Source: Brachypodius melanocephalos (lineage: Eukaryota; Chordata; Aves; Passeriformes; Pycnonotidae). Taken from it: 64,000 nucleotides of DNA. The stretch covers positions 1,298,969 to 1,362,968 of the forward strand of contig VZSR01000170.1 of assembly GCA_013398615.1 (NCBI GenBank), given 5' to 3'. Position numbers and translations under genes: made by a program. This document shows, in pieces, positions 37,561 to 52,315 of the stretch (within the stretch, counting starts at the first letter, position 1; each line of letters starts with the position of its first letter). The notes under the pieces were generated by a model. The model did no database searches and was not told where the DNA came from. It saw only the letters and a list, made by a program, of their open reading frames with translations.

Positions 37561-38748
37561 TTGCAGGTGAGCTCTCAAGGGCCACTTAATGCATCAGGGC
37601 AATGAGGGAAAATAGCACAAAGCGGGGTTTGATTGTAGGAAGAGCAGAGAGTCTAGGAAAGGATTGACAGAGTAAGAGAGCAGGGCAAATATCTATGGAG
37701 GGCCACAGTTGTGAGAGACCAGAGGATGATCACGAGGTATTTGACAGGTAAGGTGGTGATGGAGATGGGCAAATGATCATCACCACTCTCAGCAAACTTT
37801 GTCAGCTGCTGCAGTTATCTTGGGCTGGGGAGGGAATGAAGAAAGGACTTTTAGGCCCATGAGAAAGGTCAGTTTTAGAGGATTCTCATGCTGTTAAAGG
37901 CTAGAGGTCTGGAGCATAGGGAGCAAACTGATTTGCAGGGACAAAGAGAAAAAACTGCCCTATGGAGATTTTCTCTGAAAGAGCCTCCATGGTGCCTGAG
38001 TGTCCACACAGCAGGAGGTAAAAGGAGGTGCTGTGGTGAAGTGATTGATCCAGCCGTGAGGTTTTTGTATCAAATGGAAAGCCTGTGTCACACGCTCAAG
38101 TCTCATCCCCCTCATGGCGGTGTAGGTTTATCCACATAACGCACACAGTCTGTGATGTTTACAGAGAGACTCGGCCGTGAATTACTTGAATACATTAAAT
38201 TTTGTCCCGTTACTTCTTTCTCTTTCAAGAAGGAGCACACATTACCCTCGCTGAACTCTCCTGATGCCATTTCACAGCACGGGGCATGTGTATGCTTCTG
38301 GCACAGGTGTGTGTATTATGAATGGCTACACATCTGCACTAGGAACATTAACTCTTGTAGATTCCAAGTCATATGTTGCCCAGCACTTCTGCTCTGTTCA
38401 TGCATCCTGTGCCCCATAACAACTTTTAAGAAATGGCAATAAAGTTTCAGAAAAAGAGCTGTCATGTTTTACAGGCAGTGGATGTCTGTTTTCCATGGCG
38501 ATGGTGCATAGTTGTGAACGTGCAGTGATTTTATGTGGCTTTCTGACTGATTCCAAGACTTCAGAAAAAATTGGGATTATCTTCTTTGTGTTCAAGTATG
38601 AACTACTGAGTTTCTGTATGGCTCACATTTTCTGTGGGCTCATTATGGAACAGATACAGATTTCATCCCTGTGCTGTGATCACATAAAAACTGGAAGGAT
38701 TTTTTGGTGGTACTGTAGTGGGAATAGTGTCATTCGCTGAGTAATGCA

Positions 38749-38760
38749 GCCATCTAGTGG
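38749..38760 (-). promoter_or_regulatory. CTCF-like core motif
   Basis: On the minus strand the 12 bases read CCACTAGATGGC, a perfect fit to the CTCF core CCASYAGRKGGC. It lies about 1.1 kb upstream of exon 11. Occupancy cannot be judged from sequence. Confidence 0.45.
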
Positions 38761-38988
38761 CACAGTGACAGAAGGGCGGCAGTGTGGAATGATTTCTACT
38801 AGAGAGACTGGGAGGATGAGTCGGGTAGCTCCTATTGGAAAAAGGACTCTGAAAGTCCAGGTGTAGTTTTCTTTTGTTTTCTAAAGCTGTGCAAAAAAAA
38901 TTTCAAACAGTTAAACCTTAAAAAAAACCCAAACCAATTTTGAGGCTGGTCCTGCTTTACCTGCCTGTTCCCACTCAAACACGGAGAG

Positions 38989-39040
38989 AATTAAATCCAT
39001 TTTTAAATTAAATCCATTAATTAATTAAATCCATTTTTTT
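38989..39040 (+). repeat. short tandem/direct repeat, unit ATTAAATCCAT
   Basis: Three copies of an 11-bp unit lie in about 50 bp, separated by TTTTAA and TAATTA words. It is AT-rich and short. Confidence 0.7.
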
Positions 39041-39791
39041 CTGAACTAGATCTTAGTGGAAGAAACAGAGCAAGCTAATTTTGTGGATGAGTGAGTACAG
39101 GGTACACAGCCCTGTCGTGCTTCTGGATACACTCATGTTGATGACACTGACCACAGAAAGACATGCCTGCGAGTCAGCAGGGCTGGGGCAGCTGTCACTC
39201 CCACACATTTTCAGACAGAGCCAGGCTTGGTAATGGCAAAAACTGGCTTGATGTGTGCTTCAGTACTCAGAGTTTATATTCACAGCGTGTAGGGGTTTAT
39301 TTCCGCTGCTACGACATGTACATTTACTGAATCAAATGCATTTACTGAAAGAAAATATGAGTAACAATGAGTGAGTTAAAATTCAGGGTGGAAACTTGGT
39401 TTAGGAATTCTGTTGGTTTGGAAGATGTTTCTAAAGGCTTGATTTTGTAAACCTTGTTTGCATTCAGCAGCACTTAAGTAATGCTTCTCTGCTCTGCGAA
39501 GGCAGTACCCAGTGTGAATCACACAAGTGGAGCCATACATGAGATTATCCAGGATCCATTTATCAGCTTGTATCCCTGAGGCTTGGTCCAAAGCCTGTTG
39601 GTCTTAGTAGAAAAAAATTCATGGGCTTTAGTGGACTTCCAGTAGCATCTAATTTAAACCCTGTGGTCACTTACAAGTGCAGATGATCTTACTCTTTTGG
39701 TACTGCAAGGAGCTGGTTCACACCTGAACCTCTGGTGTTCTTCCAATGCAGAATTGCAGTAACACTGCAGCTGATGTTGTATTTCTGTTAA

Positions 39792-43525
<3,734 letters not shown>

Positions 43526-43816
43526 AAACCATATGTTTGCAAGATACCGGGCTGCACGAAGCGCTACACAGACCCCAGCTCTCTGCGGAAGCACGTGAAG
43601 ACCGTGCACGGCCCGGAGGCACACGTCACCAAGAAGCAACGGGGAGATATCCACCCAAGGCCTCCGCCACCAAGAGACCCAGGCAGCCACTCTCAGGCCC
43701 GGTCACCAGGCCATCAGACTCAGGGTGCAGTTGGTGAGCAGAAGGACCTCAGCAACACTACCTCAAAGCGTGAAGAATGCCTCCAAGTGAAAGCGGTCAA
43801 GTCGGAAAAACCAATG
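43526..43816 (+). CDS. GLI3: GLI3 exon 13: zinc finger 5 and C-terminal basic tail
   Basis: The 291-bp exon encodes 97 residues. Finger 5 (KPYVCKIPGCTKRYTDPSSL then RKHVKTVH) is followed by GPEAHVTKKQRGDIHPRPPP, a Pro/Ser/Gln linker, and SNTTSKREECLQVKAVKSEK with PM at the end. The finger and its TKKQRGD basic tail (part of the nuclear localisation signal) match human GLI3. VKSEKP resembles the second sumoylation motif of GLI3 (human VKAEKP). It ends on a codon with the weaker donor ATG|gtatgc. This is near the region where the processed repressor form ends. Confidence 0.97.
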
Positions 43817-43983
43817 GTATGCAATACACCGTGCCACTCCCTTTGTCCTTTTCTTCCTGCAGCCCGTTAATAATCCCTTTATGAAACACTCAAGTCTGTA
43901 AACTCTAGCTCACAAAGTTTGGTTTTGTGAGGTCTTCTTCTGTGTTTATATTGTAAAATGTTTTTGAAGCCTAAAAAATAACA

Positions 43984-43989
43984 AATAAA
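43984..43989 (+). promoter_or_regulatory. GLI3: AATAAA hexamer in intron 13 (possible intronic polyadenylation)
   Basis: A canonical poly(A) hexamer 168 bp after the exon 13 donor and 114 bp after the read-through stop at 43868-43870. TGTAAAATG and TTTTTGAAG words lie upstream. Use of this site is unproven; the hexamer is common by chance in AT-rich introns. Confidence 0.25.
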
Positions 43990-44191
43990 AATAATCTGTG
44001 CTATATGGAATAAGTGCAGTGCTGGCAACTGCCACAATAATTGTTTCTCTTTAAAAAATCCATTTTCTGGAATAAGCATAGTATGAGAAAATCAAGTGTT
44101 TTCATTTTTAAAAGAAAACATTTTTTCCACTCTTCTGTTTCCAGAAGAAAGATGGTGAATCTGAATCTTGCAGGCTTAAAGCCAGAATAAG

Positions 44192-44268
<77 letters not shown>
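44192..44268 (+). repeat. poly(A) homopolymer, 77 bases
   Basis: An uninterrupted run of A. No recognisable retrocopy or LINE body precedes it, and the flanks are ordinary intron. Its length will vary between individuals and sequencing methods. Its presence suggests a long-read or carefully finished assembly, or an assembly-length artefact. Confidence 0.97.
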
Positions 44269-44270
<2 letters not shown>

Positions 44271-44861
44271 ACAGCAAGTCCAAATTACTAAATTGATGAT
44301 ATTGATGATCATCATTTTTGGACAACCTGGGGAAGCAATTAGATTTTAGGGGCTTGAGGCTTTTGGGTCATGGATCAAACTGAAGCAGGATGAATTGACT
44401 TTCTTAAACAGCAGATGGGTAATCTTTTAATAACATCTCCATTATGATGTGACTTCTTATGTTTATCTGATACTTACTCAAGTTAACCTAGTCCAAGTTT
44501 AACTAAATCAAGTTGAGTTGACAGTCTGCAGGTCTTTTCTCTGTTTTACCTTAACATATTGCATTAAACTGTTGAAAGGACTATATTCGATTTTTTGAGA
44601 TGCTGTCTTAAATATGCGAGTTCTTTTGTTTGCCTGAGTTTCATGTGCCATCTGCCCTCTTCACAAGGGTTAATGCAAAGGCAGCCACTCCATCCTCTTC
44701 CCCATCTGGGTCCATGATTCATTTGTATCCAGCCCTTGGGGACTACAAATATGAGCCCTCCAAATTCTGCTCATACTGTTCATCATGCTGCAATTCAAAG
44801 TGATTACTCACTGAAATAGGAGTTACTGCTATGTTGTGCCTTAAGGCTTATGCTCAAACTG

Positions 44862-44879
44862 TTCAGTATTAATACTGAA
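44862..44879. repeat. 18-bp perfect palindrome in intron 13
   Basis: TTCAGTATTAATACTGAA is fully self-complementary, with no spacer. Confidence 0.97.
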
Positions 44880-47089
44880 TTCAAAACTTCAAAGGGCTGA
44901 GAGTAAACTCCTGCTGAAGTCTAAAGGAGGTCCTCTGCCATCTTTGGTGATAACTACCTTAGTTTACAGAAGAACAAAATCTCTTTGGCTTTGCTAGGTA
45001 AACATGTAGCATTATTGAGGCGTATTGAACACAGTTTTAACAGGAAAATTTGTGGAAGAGGGGCTATAATGCCTATAGCTTACATGGTATTAAATATTTC
45101 TCACTGAAAATGGTATTTTAAAAATAATTCTGTATTACTTGCTTTTCATTGCATGTGTGAATTGAGGTATATTTTCTGGTTTTCAACTAATCCAATGTCT
45201 TTTCTGTCTAATGCTCTTAAATGTCTTATTCTAACTTCCTAAGGACAGTGGGTAATAAGGTGAGGGCATTTTAACTTCTCTGCTGTTTTTCTTATTGCAA
45301 CATTATTTATGTTTTTGTTTTAGTCTTCTGCCTGTTGTTCAGTCATTCCTTTATTTAGTAATGTGCAATCCATCAAGTGCATTCCCAGTTGTAATGTTTT
45401 GTGAGCATTTTGCAACACTTGACATGTGAAAAATCTGGCTTATATTGGTGAAACGTCTTCAGAAATGTCTTTGTACTTTCCACTCGAAATGAGACATCCA
45501 TTTTTTTATGTATTGCACATCTAGAAATATATGTCCTGCATAATACAGTTCTTATTTCTGTACCCTACCCCACTGTGATCTTGACATGTGCTACAAGAAC
45601 AGGCTTCTGATCACCATTACTCTTCCTCTGTAGGCATGGAGCTATTGTCCAGAAGCACAAACTTTCTTCTGTATGATAACTGTTATTTCTATTCTTGTCA
45701 TCAAATCTGCTATGGCCAGGATTTGGAAATGAACTTGCTTAGTGTGGCCTCGTAAATTCTAAGTATCATCATTCAACTTAGAAATAATAAAATAGATATT
45801 GAATCTCAAATGGACTCCTTAGGGGCATATGAAACTACAGTAGAGCTGTGAATCTGTGCCTTCATTCATCAGTGTTTAAAGTGAGAGTCGTCCCTGCCAC
45901 TTCAGAAATTCTAGATGACATTTTTCAGTAAAATGTACATAAAGATCACAGAGTGGCAGAAAAAACCCCAAAACCAAAAAACAAAACCACATCAGAAACC
46001 TTAAAAGTTGCATACTTACATGAAACTGTTCTTGTGAGCAAAATGATACTGCATGCCCTACTGATTTGTGATCACACTGATAGAACCTTACAGTGAGCTA
46101 TTAAGTCCAGAGACTTCTGTCTGTCTTCCTCTGTTTTGTCTGTCGGTTTGTCAATTTTCCCATTCTTTGCAAGGACTTTATAAAAAGTCTGAAAAATAAA
46201 TCAAGCCTGTGTTTCCCCATGGCAAGAGTTCTGCTGGAGCAGCAGGGAACACTCTCTATTAAGAAAGAGGATGCTATTGTGGCACGTTTATATCCCTGCA
46301 GATTAGCAGCCTGTACTGTCTGCTTAAATTCTTGCACTTAAAATCTTTAATTCTAATGAAACAAAGGATTTGATTTAGTAGATCATCACCTTCTTGATTC
46401 AGGGCAGAGGTGGTATAAGTTGGGTATAAGAGGAGGTGTAAGTTAGACCTGAGTGCTGCCAGGGTCATGGGAGGCTGATAATATGATACAGTATTTTATT
46501 TGCACTGATGTTTTGTCCCTGTTTTATTACATGCCAACATTTCAGGCCAACCACTGCTTGTAACAATGAGCCTGAAGCCTGGAAAATGCTTACAATCTTT
46601 AGCCACAAGTCTAATTAAAAAAACACAAATTCCAGTGTTGTTGGAGTCTTGTGTGTTTGCAAGCCTAGCAGTGTAAACTAATACCTTGTAACACGGCTGA
46701 ATTCTGGTTTGGTTTTTCTGAGCTGCAGCTTCAGTTGGAAACAGCACATAAGCAAAGTAGGATATCCATCCATACATGCTCACAAATGGCTCAAAGTGAT
46801 AGAAGTAACTCTGGGAATAACTCAGATAAATGTCTTAATGAGATATATTGTATGCCATCAGCAACATCTGAAAGGGGATGTTAGTCTTGTGTTTTACAAT
46901 GCCATTCACTGCAGTTGAAGCCAGTATCTAGAAAGCCTCTTTATGAGCAATCACTGTTATCATTTAATGCTGAACTTTGTCTATACCTATATCTTCAACT
47001 CCATTTAGACCTTCATTTAGCACAGATGCTCTGGTTAACATTGTTTGCTTAATGCTCACACTCTTCTGTCTCTTACTTCCCTCCAACAG

Positions 47090-47417
47090 ACATCTCAGCC
47101 AAGCCCTGGTGGTCAGTCTACATGCAGCAGCGAACAGTCCCCCATCAGCAACTATTCCAACAATGGGATCGAGCTTACTCTGACCGGTGGTGGTAGTGTA
47201 GGAGACCTCAGTGTCATCGATGAAACCCCAATCATGGACTCGACCATTTCCACAGCCACCACAGCGCTTGGCTTACAGGCCAGGAGGAATATGACAGGGA
47301 CCAAATGGATGGAGCAAGTGAAATTAGAAAGGTTGAAACAAGTTAATGGAATGCTTCCAAGACTGAACCCCATTCCACCTTCCAAAGCCCCGACCTTGCC
47401 GCCTCTCATAGGAAATG
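47090..47417 (+). CDS. GLI3: GLI3 exon 14: post-finger linker
   Basis: The 328-bp exon encodes 109 codons plus one base, starting TSQPSPGGQSTCSSEQSPIS. It includes the strongly conserved IDETPIMDSTISTATTAL block and the KLERLKQVNGM segment, and ends PLIGNG. It matches human GLI3 with scattered substitutions. It lies just before the processing determinant, in the stretch near which the proteasome trims GLI3 to the repressor. The acceptor is CTCCAACAG and the donor AATG|gtgaga. Its phase-1 end joins GT at the start of exon 15. Confidence 0.97.
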
Positions 47418-48600
47418 GTGAGATACACATAATAGGAGTGATAACACTTTTTGTCCTTAGCCTTGTTGCTTGCTAGGTCAATCTTGCAACTCTTGCAGGA
47501 GCTGCGCAGCTTAGGAAACTCAGCAGCTGTGAAATGGTTTGTAAATTGATCACTTTCTGAATTGTCACATTCCCTCATTGCAAGCCCTTCTACCCATCCT
47601 CTGAGAAGTCTGATAGTCCTGTGTTTAGCAGGGGTTAGCAAGGGAGCCATGAATCAAACTTGAAATATTCCCCAAGTTAAACGTTTTGACCCAAGATCAT
47701 CATAATTCTATCTTGTTTTGAGGCAAGGCAGAAGAAATAAAGTGACCTGTGAGTTTACTGTATGGAAGTCTTTCTGTTGAGGCCTTTGCAAGGCAGCCTT
47801 TGCAGAGATGTGGTGGGTTTCCCTGTAAATAACCTATTCCCGCACATAGAAGAAATCATACGTACAGATGCTACTGCTGCGAAGGGCAGATATCCATGAA
47901 TGGGAGCAAGGTGAGGTTGAACTCTGAAGATCCCTGGTCGTTTTCCTCCAGAGAGCTGCTCGTGACCAAAATGGATGTCACTGCTGCCCCTACTTTGCCT
48001 ACAGCATGCCTGTAGGTTTTCTGGGCTCCACCCAGCAGTGACAGCCCAGGTTTTCTGAGACCCATTCAATCAAAAGAAACGTTGTAGAATTAAGAAATTT
48101 ATCCTGTTTACTTAAAACCAAAACAAAACAAGGAAACCAGCAAAGATGTTTTGCAGTTGTTAGGAGTTATTTCAAGAATATTTCAAGAAGTTTTAGAAAT
48201 GACCTTGAATAGCCTCCAGTTTGTATATTTTGCCATTCCATGCAAATGCCTGTTCAATTACATTTTGCCTATAAAAAGCTCCCTTACGAATGTGTCCTCC
48301 TGGCACATCAGCCAGCATAGCTGCACTGCAGGCTGGAGCACTGCACCAGCTGATGACAGTTTGTGGCTGTGGGCTATAAATTTTCTGCTGGGATTCACAC
48401 TGAAATGTTACCCTTGAGTCTCTGAATTACCTTCTAACCTAAGGACACAGTTTTTACCCCTACTTCTTTCAAGAAAGAGCACTACTGTGATTGGCTGTGA
48501 TGATGTTCTTCCTCTATACTCAATTTACTTCTTTACTGCGTGTTTTCCACACCGGTTCCTGGATAATACCTCTTTGTTTAACTGTGAATTTTACCCGCAG
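47418..48600 (+). other. GLI3: GLI3 intron 14
   Basis: A 1,183-bp intron with a gtgaga donor and a TTTTACCCGCAG acceptor, with a plausible branch point TTTAACTG near 48577-48584. Reading through the donor adds 19 codons before a stop near 47474, and an AATAAA lies at 47736-47741. No other feature is recognised. Confidence 0.9.
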
Positions 48601-50891
48601 GTACCCAGTCGAACAGCAGCTGCAGTGTCGGAGGATCCATGACTATTCTGCCAAACAGGAATGAATTCTCAAGTACAGACATCACTGTGTTGAACATGCT
48701 GAACAGGAGGGACAGCAATACTAGCACAATCAGTTCAGCCTACCTGAGCAGCCGCAGGTCCTCTGGAATCTCACCTTGCTTCTCCAGCCGGAGGTCCAGC
48801 GATGCCTCCCAGGCAGAGGGAAGACCACAGAACGTGAGCGTTGCAGACTCCTACGACCCCATCTCGACGGATGCCTCCCGGCGCTCCAGTGAAGCGAGCC
48901 AGTGTGATGACCTGCCAAGTCTTCTCAGCCTCACCCCGGCCCAGCAATACAGGCTGAAAGCTAAATATGCAGCAGCTACTGGTGGACCCCCACCAACTCC
49001 ACTGCCTAACATGGAGAGGATGAGCCTCAAGACAAGGATGGCACTTTTGGGAGACTGCAGGGAATCTGGAGTATCTCCACTGCCTCCAGTGAATGTCCCT
49101 CGAAGATGTAGTGATGGTGGGGCAAATGGTTACAGCAGGAGGCATTTTCTGTCTCATGAAGCTTTAGGAAATGGGACGAGGAGAGCCAGTGATCCAGTCA
49201 GAATGGCCTCCGACAATCTCTCTGTCCCGAGAGTCCAGCGTTTCAACAGTCTTAATAGCTTTAACCCTCCTGCTTTGCCTCCATCCACGGAAAAGCGCAA
49301 CCTTGTTCTTCAGAACTACACCTATCCTGAGGGTGGCGTCTTCCGCGGCTTCAGCTCCCCCTGTCCTCCAAGCATCAGCGAGAACGTCACCCTGGAGGCT
49401 GCTACAATGGAAGCAGGTAGCAGTCTGAATGATGAGGATCTCCTGCCAGATGATGTGGTCCAGTATCTGAATTCCCAGAACCAGGGCATGTACGACCATT
49501 TGTTGAACAACGTCCTAGACAGCAACAAAACGCATCACAGCTCAGTTTCAGGAAACAACAACCCCAGCAACTTTGACCAAGCCCCTCCACCAGGCAGTCA
49601 ACAGGCGGGTCCCGAGGCAAGTAAGAACGACTTGCCCATTCAATGGAATGAAGTAAGCTCAGGAAGTTCTGACTTATCTCCTTCAAAGCTGAAATGCGGT
49701 CAGCGGTCAGCAGTGCAGCAGGCTCGGGCCTTCAGACTGTGTAACAATATGATGGTTCAGCAGCAGAACCTGGAGAGAAGCAACATGGCCCAGCAGAATG
49801 GCTATCAGAACCTGGTGGAGAGCAACACTGCCTACAGTTTACAGCAAAACATGACTCTTGGCAGCGGAGCTGGGAATTCTTTCGGCATGCAGTCCAACAA
49901 GCCTTACAGTGAAAGCATGGGCAGGCAAGCAATGATGTCTGGGGTGACAGACAATTCCTGTGGCATGGCAGTGCAAGGGCAGAAGCTGAGAATCAGCAAC
50001 ATGCCAGTGAATGGGAACCAGCAAAATTTCAGCCATCCCCTGGCATCCAGTGATCAAACAACCAGTATGGCAAACGGGATGCAGGACAGGAATATGATGG
50101 AACAGGAATATTTGCAAAGCCAGCCAGTTGGAGATGGCATTCATTACCAGGGAGTCAATCAGTCTGGTCAAATGATGCTAGGGCAGGTTAGTCCTACCTC
50201 ACCAGGCAGCCTGTATCAAGGGCCACAGAGTTGTCCATTGGTGTCTCACACCATTGGTAGCCAGCCTTCAGGCTTGTCAGTGGCCAAAAGTTACCAGTCA
50301 TGCTCTAATTACAGCAGCAACAGACGGCAAAACATGTTGAGAAGCAACCTGTCCCAACAGCAAAGACACATTGATGAAGGCGACCAAACATACAGGGTAA
50401 ACACCATTAAGATGGAAATGCAAGGTCAATCACAGCAGTTCTGCTCTAACATGCAGAATTACTCTGGTCAGTTATATGACCAAACCGTGGGCTTTGGCCA
50501 CCAAGGTATGAAAACAGGTTCTTTCTTTGGTTCAGAAACCAGCTGCCTGCTGCAGGGGACTGCAACTGAAAACTCATCTGAGCTTCTTTCCCCGGGGGCT
50601 AACCAAGTGTCAAGCACAGTTGACAGCATTGACAACAACAGTCTAGAGGGTGTGCAGATAGATTTTGATGCTATCATTGATGATGGGGACCATGTCAGCT
50701 TGATTTCGGGAGCCCTGAGCCCAAGTATCATTCAAAATGTCTCCCGCAATTCCTCACGCCTCACCACTCCCCGAGCATCTCTTACATTCCCAGCTATGCC
50801 TGTAAGCACAACTAACATGGCTATTGGGGACATGAGCTCTTTGTTGACCTCACTTGCAGAAGAAAGCAAGTTTCTTGCTGTTATGCAATAG
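48601..50891 (+). CDS. GLI3: GLI3 exon 15: processing determinant, degron and activation domain
   Basis: The terminal coding exon gives about 763 residues and a TAG at 50889-50891. The start contains the PKA cluster RRDS (48705), RRSS (48753), RRSS (48789), RRSS (48879), RRCS (49101) and RRAS (49179). These are six RRxS sites equivalent to the six human GLI3 sites that prime GSK3/CK1 phosphorylation, beta-TrCP binding and partial proteasomal processing. The conserved LPSLLSLTPAQQYRLKAKYA block follows. Next are a Q/N/M-rich, fast-evolving middle, the DLPIQWNEVSSGS block, an IKMEMQGQ sumo-like segment, and the acidic activation motif QIDFDAIIDDGDH (FDAII at 50664-50678). The C-terminus is SLAEESKFLAVMQ. 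No frameshift or internal stop is present. Confidence 0.98.
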
Positions 50892-51061
50892 ACATACAAA
50901 ACAAAAAACACTTAGGAGATAACAGATGGAAAAAAGACTCATATTTTTTAGTTGTGTATGTATTTTAGCAATCTCATCTCACCTAAATGGGATGTGTTTC
51001 AAGTATATTCCTTTTATGGAATAAGGACTCTGAAAACCCTAAAGTGTTCTAGGGAGAAACT

Positions 51062-51069
51062 GTCTTCCA
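51062..51069 (+). promoter_or_regulatory. miR-7 8-mer seed match 1
   Basis: GTCTTCCA is the perfect 8-mer complement to the miR-7 seed, 171 bp after the stop codon. Function is inference. Confidence 0.35.
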
Positions 51070-52180
51070 TTTCAGTTTTGAATCAGTATTTCTATGCCCA
51101 TTCCCTCCGTTTCTCTCTTTTCTCTCTCTTTCTCTTGCCCTTTTCAAATGTCGGTATGCTTCTTTCTTTTTTCTTTTGTTTTTTAATTGTAAACCAATGT
51201 AAACGTGTGAAGTGCATGTTGTTTTGTTCTCGCCTTTTTTTTTTTTTTGTTTATTTGTTTGGGGTTTTTTTTGTAAAGAAAGGCCAGATGAAATGACTTG
51301 ACAATTTTCTGTTACTCAAATGAAGCTATACCTTATAAAACTGTTGCAACTTTTCCCCTTGAACCTATAACCAGGCACAATGTGAAGTGAGCATACAGTG
51401 ATGAAATCCTCTCTGGATGCACTGGACACATCACACTGAGGTGGAAAACCAGTTTAGCACTGCCATGGTACCCCTGGGCTGCAGTTTCAGAGACACGGAG
51501 CACAAAAGGTTGGAAGGATCAAGCAAATAAGAAATGTAAAAACCATCAGCCCTTTGATCTCTAGCAGAAGCGTAGGACTTTGTAAATGCACACAGAGATA
51601 GCTGTCACTGCCTTGAATAATGATGCTGAGATTGTGTCATGTTCAACCTATTTCAGGGGAAAGAGAACCAGAAAGCTGTTCGTAGTGCAACTCTCATCTT
51701 TTGTAGTATTTGGTATTCTGGTTTTCAGCCTTTTAAAAAATGACTGGATAGTAAAATCATGGGCGTGTGTAGTGATTTGGGTATCTGTAGTCTTCTCATT
51801 GCATACCACATTTGTTGAGATACAGTCAGGGCCTTATGAAGTATTTCATACAAAATAGCAGTATTTCATACTGGGAAATTCTTTTTTTTTTAAAAGGGTG
51901 TAACTTGCTGAGCCACTGGTTCTTATTTGCTGGAAGAACTGTGTGTACATCTCCTTTAGCCTAGACAGCTCCATAGATACTTACAGCTTCAAAAACATCA
52001 TGGGCCTGTAATGAAAAAAAAAAATGAATGGCTGGCCCCGTTCTCAGACTAGCCAAATAAATCAAAGCCATTGCAAGCAATCTGATAATCTTAAATGTTT
52101 TTCCACTGTGTCCAGGCTTTTAAAAAGTAAGAAATTTAAGCTGCCATTAAAAATAGCAAAGAAACAAGGGGAACAGCAAG

Positions 52181-52315
52181 TATTCACAGATCACAGACTA
52201 TTCTGATCTGGAATTATTACCAGGTCCAACTCTTCAGTGAATGGCCTGTATGAAGATCAAACCCACAACTTTGATGCTATTAGCACCATGCTCTAACCAA
52301 CTGAGTTGTCTGGCA
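52181..52315 (-). mobile_element. tRNA-Ile(AAT)-derived SINE-like element in the 3' UTR
   Basis: On the minus strand, 52315 to 52242 aligns over 74 bases to tRNA-Ile(AAT). The D-arm reads CTCAGTTGGTTAGAGC, the anticodon arm TGGTG-CTAATAG-CATCA can pair fully (one G-U), and the B-box reads GGTTTGATC. The last bases are TACAGGCCA. Several differences are C-to-T or G-to-A at former CpGs, and the acceptor stem is broken, so it is not a working tRNA. Downstream (52241-52181, minus) GAGTTGGACCTGG, GTCTGTGATCTGTGA resembles the 3' end of CR1. A tRNA-Ile head with a CR1-like tail is the architecture of the passerine TguSINE1. The tail match is weaker than the head match. Confidence 0.65.

Larger units (their letters stand above)
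43817..47089 (+). other. GLI3: GLI3 intron 13
   Basis: A 3,273-bp intron. Near its start are an in-frame 17-codon read-through ending TAA (43868-43870) and an AATAAA at 43984-43989, together a possible alternative 3' end. It also holds a 77-base A run (44192-44268), an 18-bp perfect palindrome (44862-44879) and an A/C-rich patch (45959-45990). The acceptor at 47089 follows CTTCCCTCCAACAG. No gene is seen. Confidence 0.88.

Noticed and set aside
52242..52315. functional tRNA-Ile(AAT) gene
   Set aside because: The acceptor stem and T stem are degraded by substitutions and the sequence continues into a CR1-like tail, so a SINE or pseudogene is the better reading.
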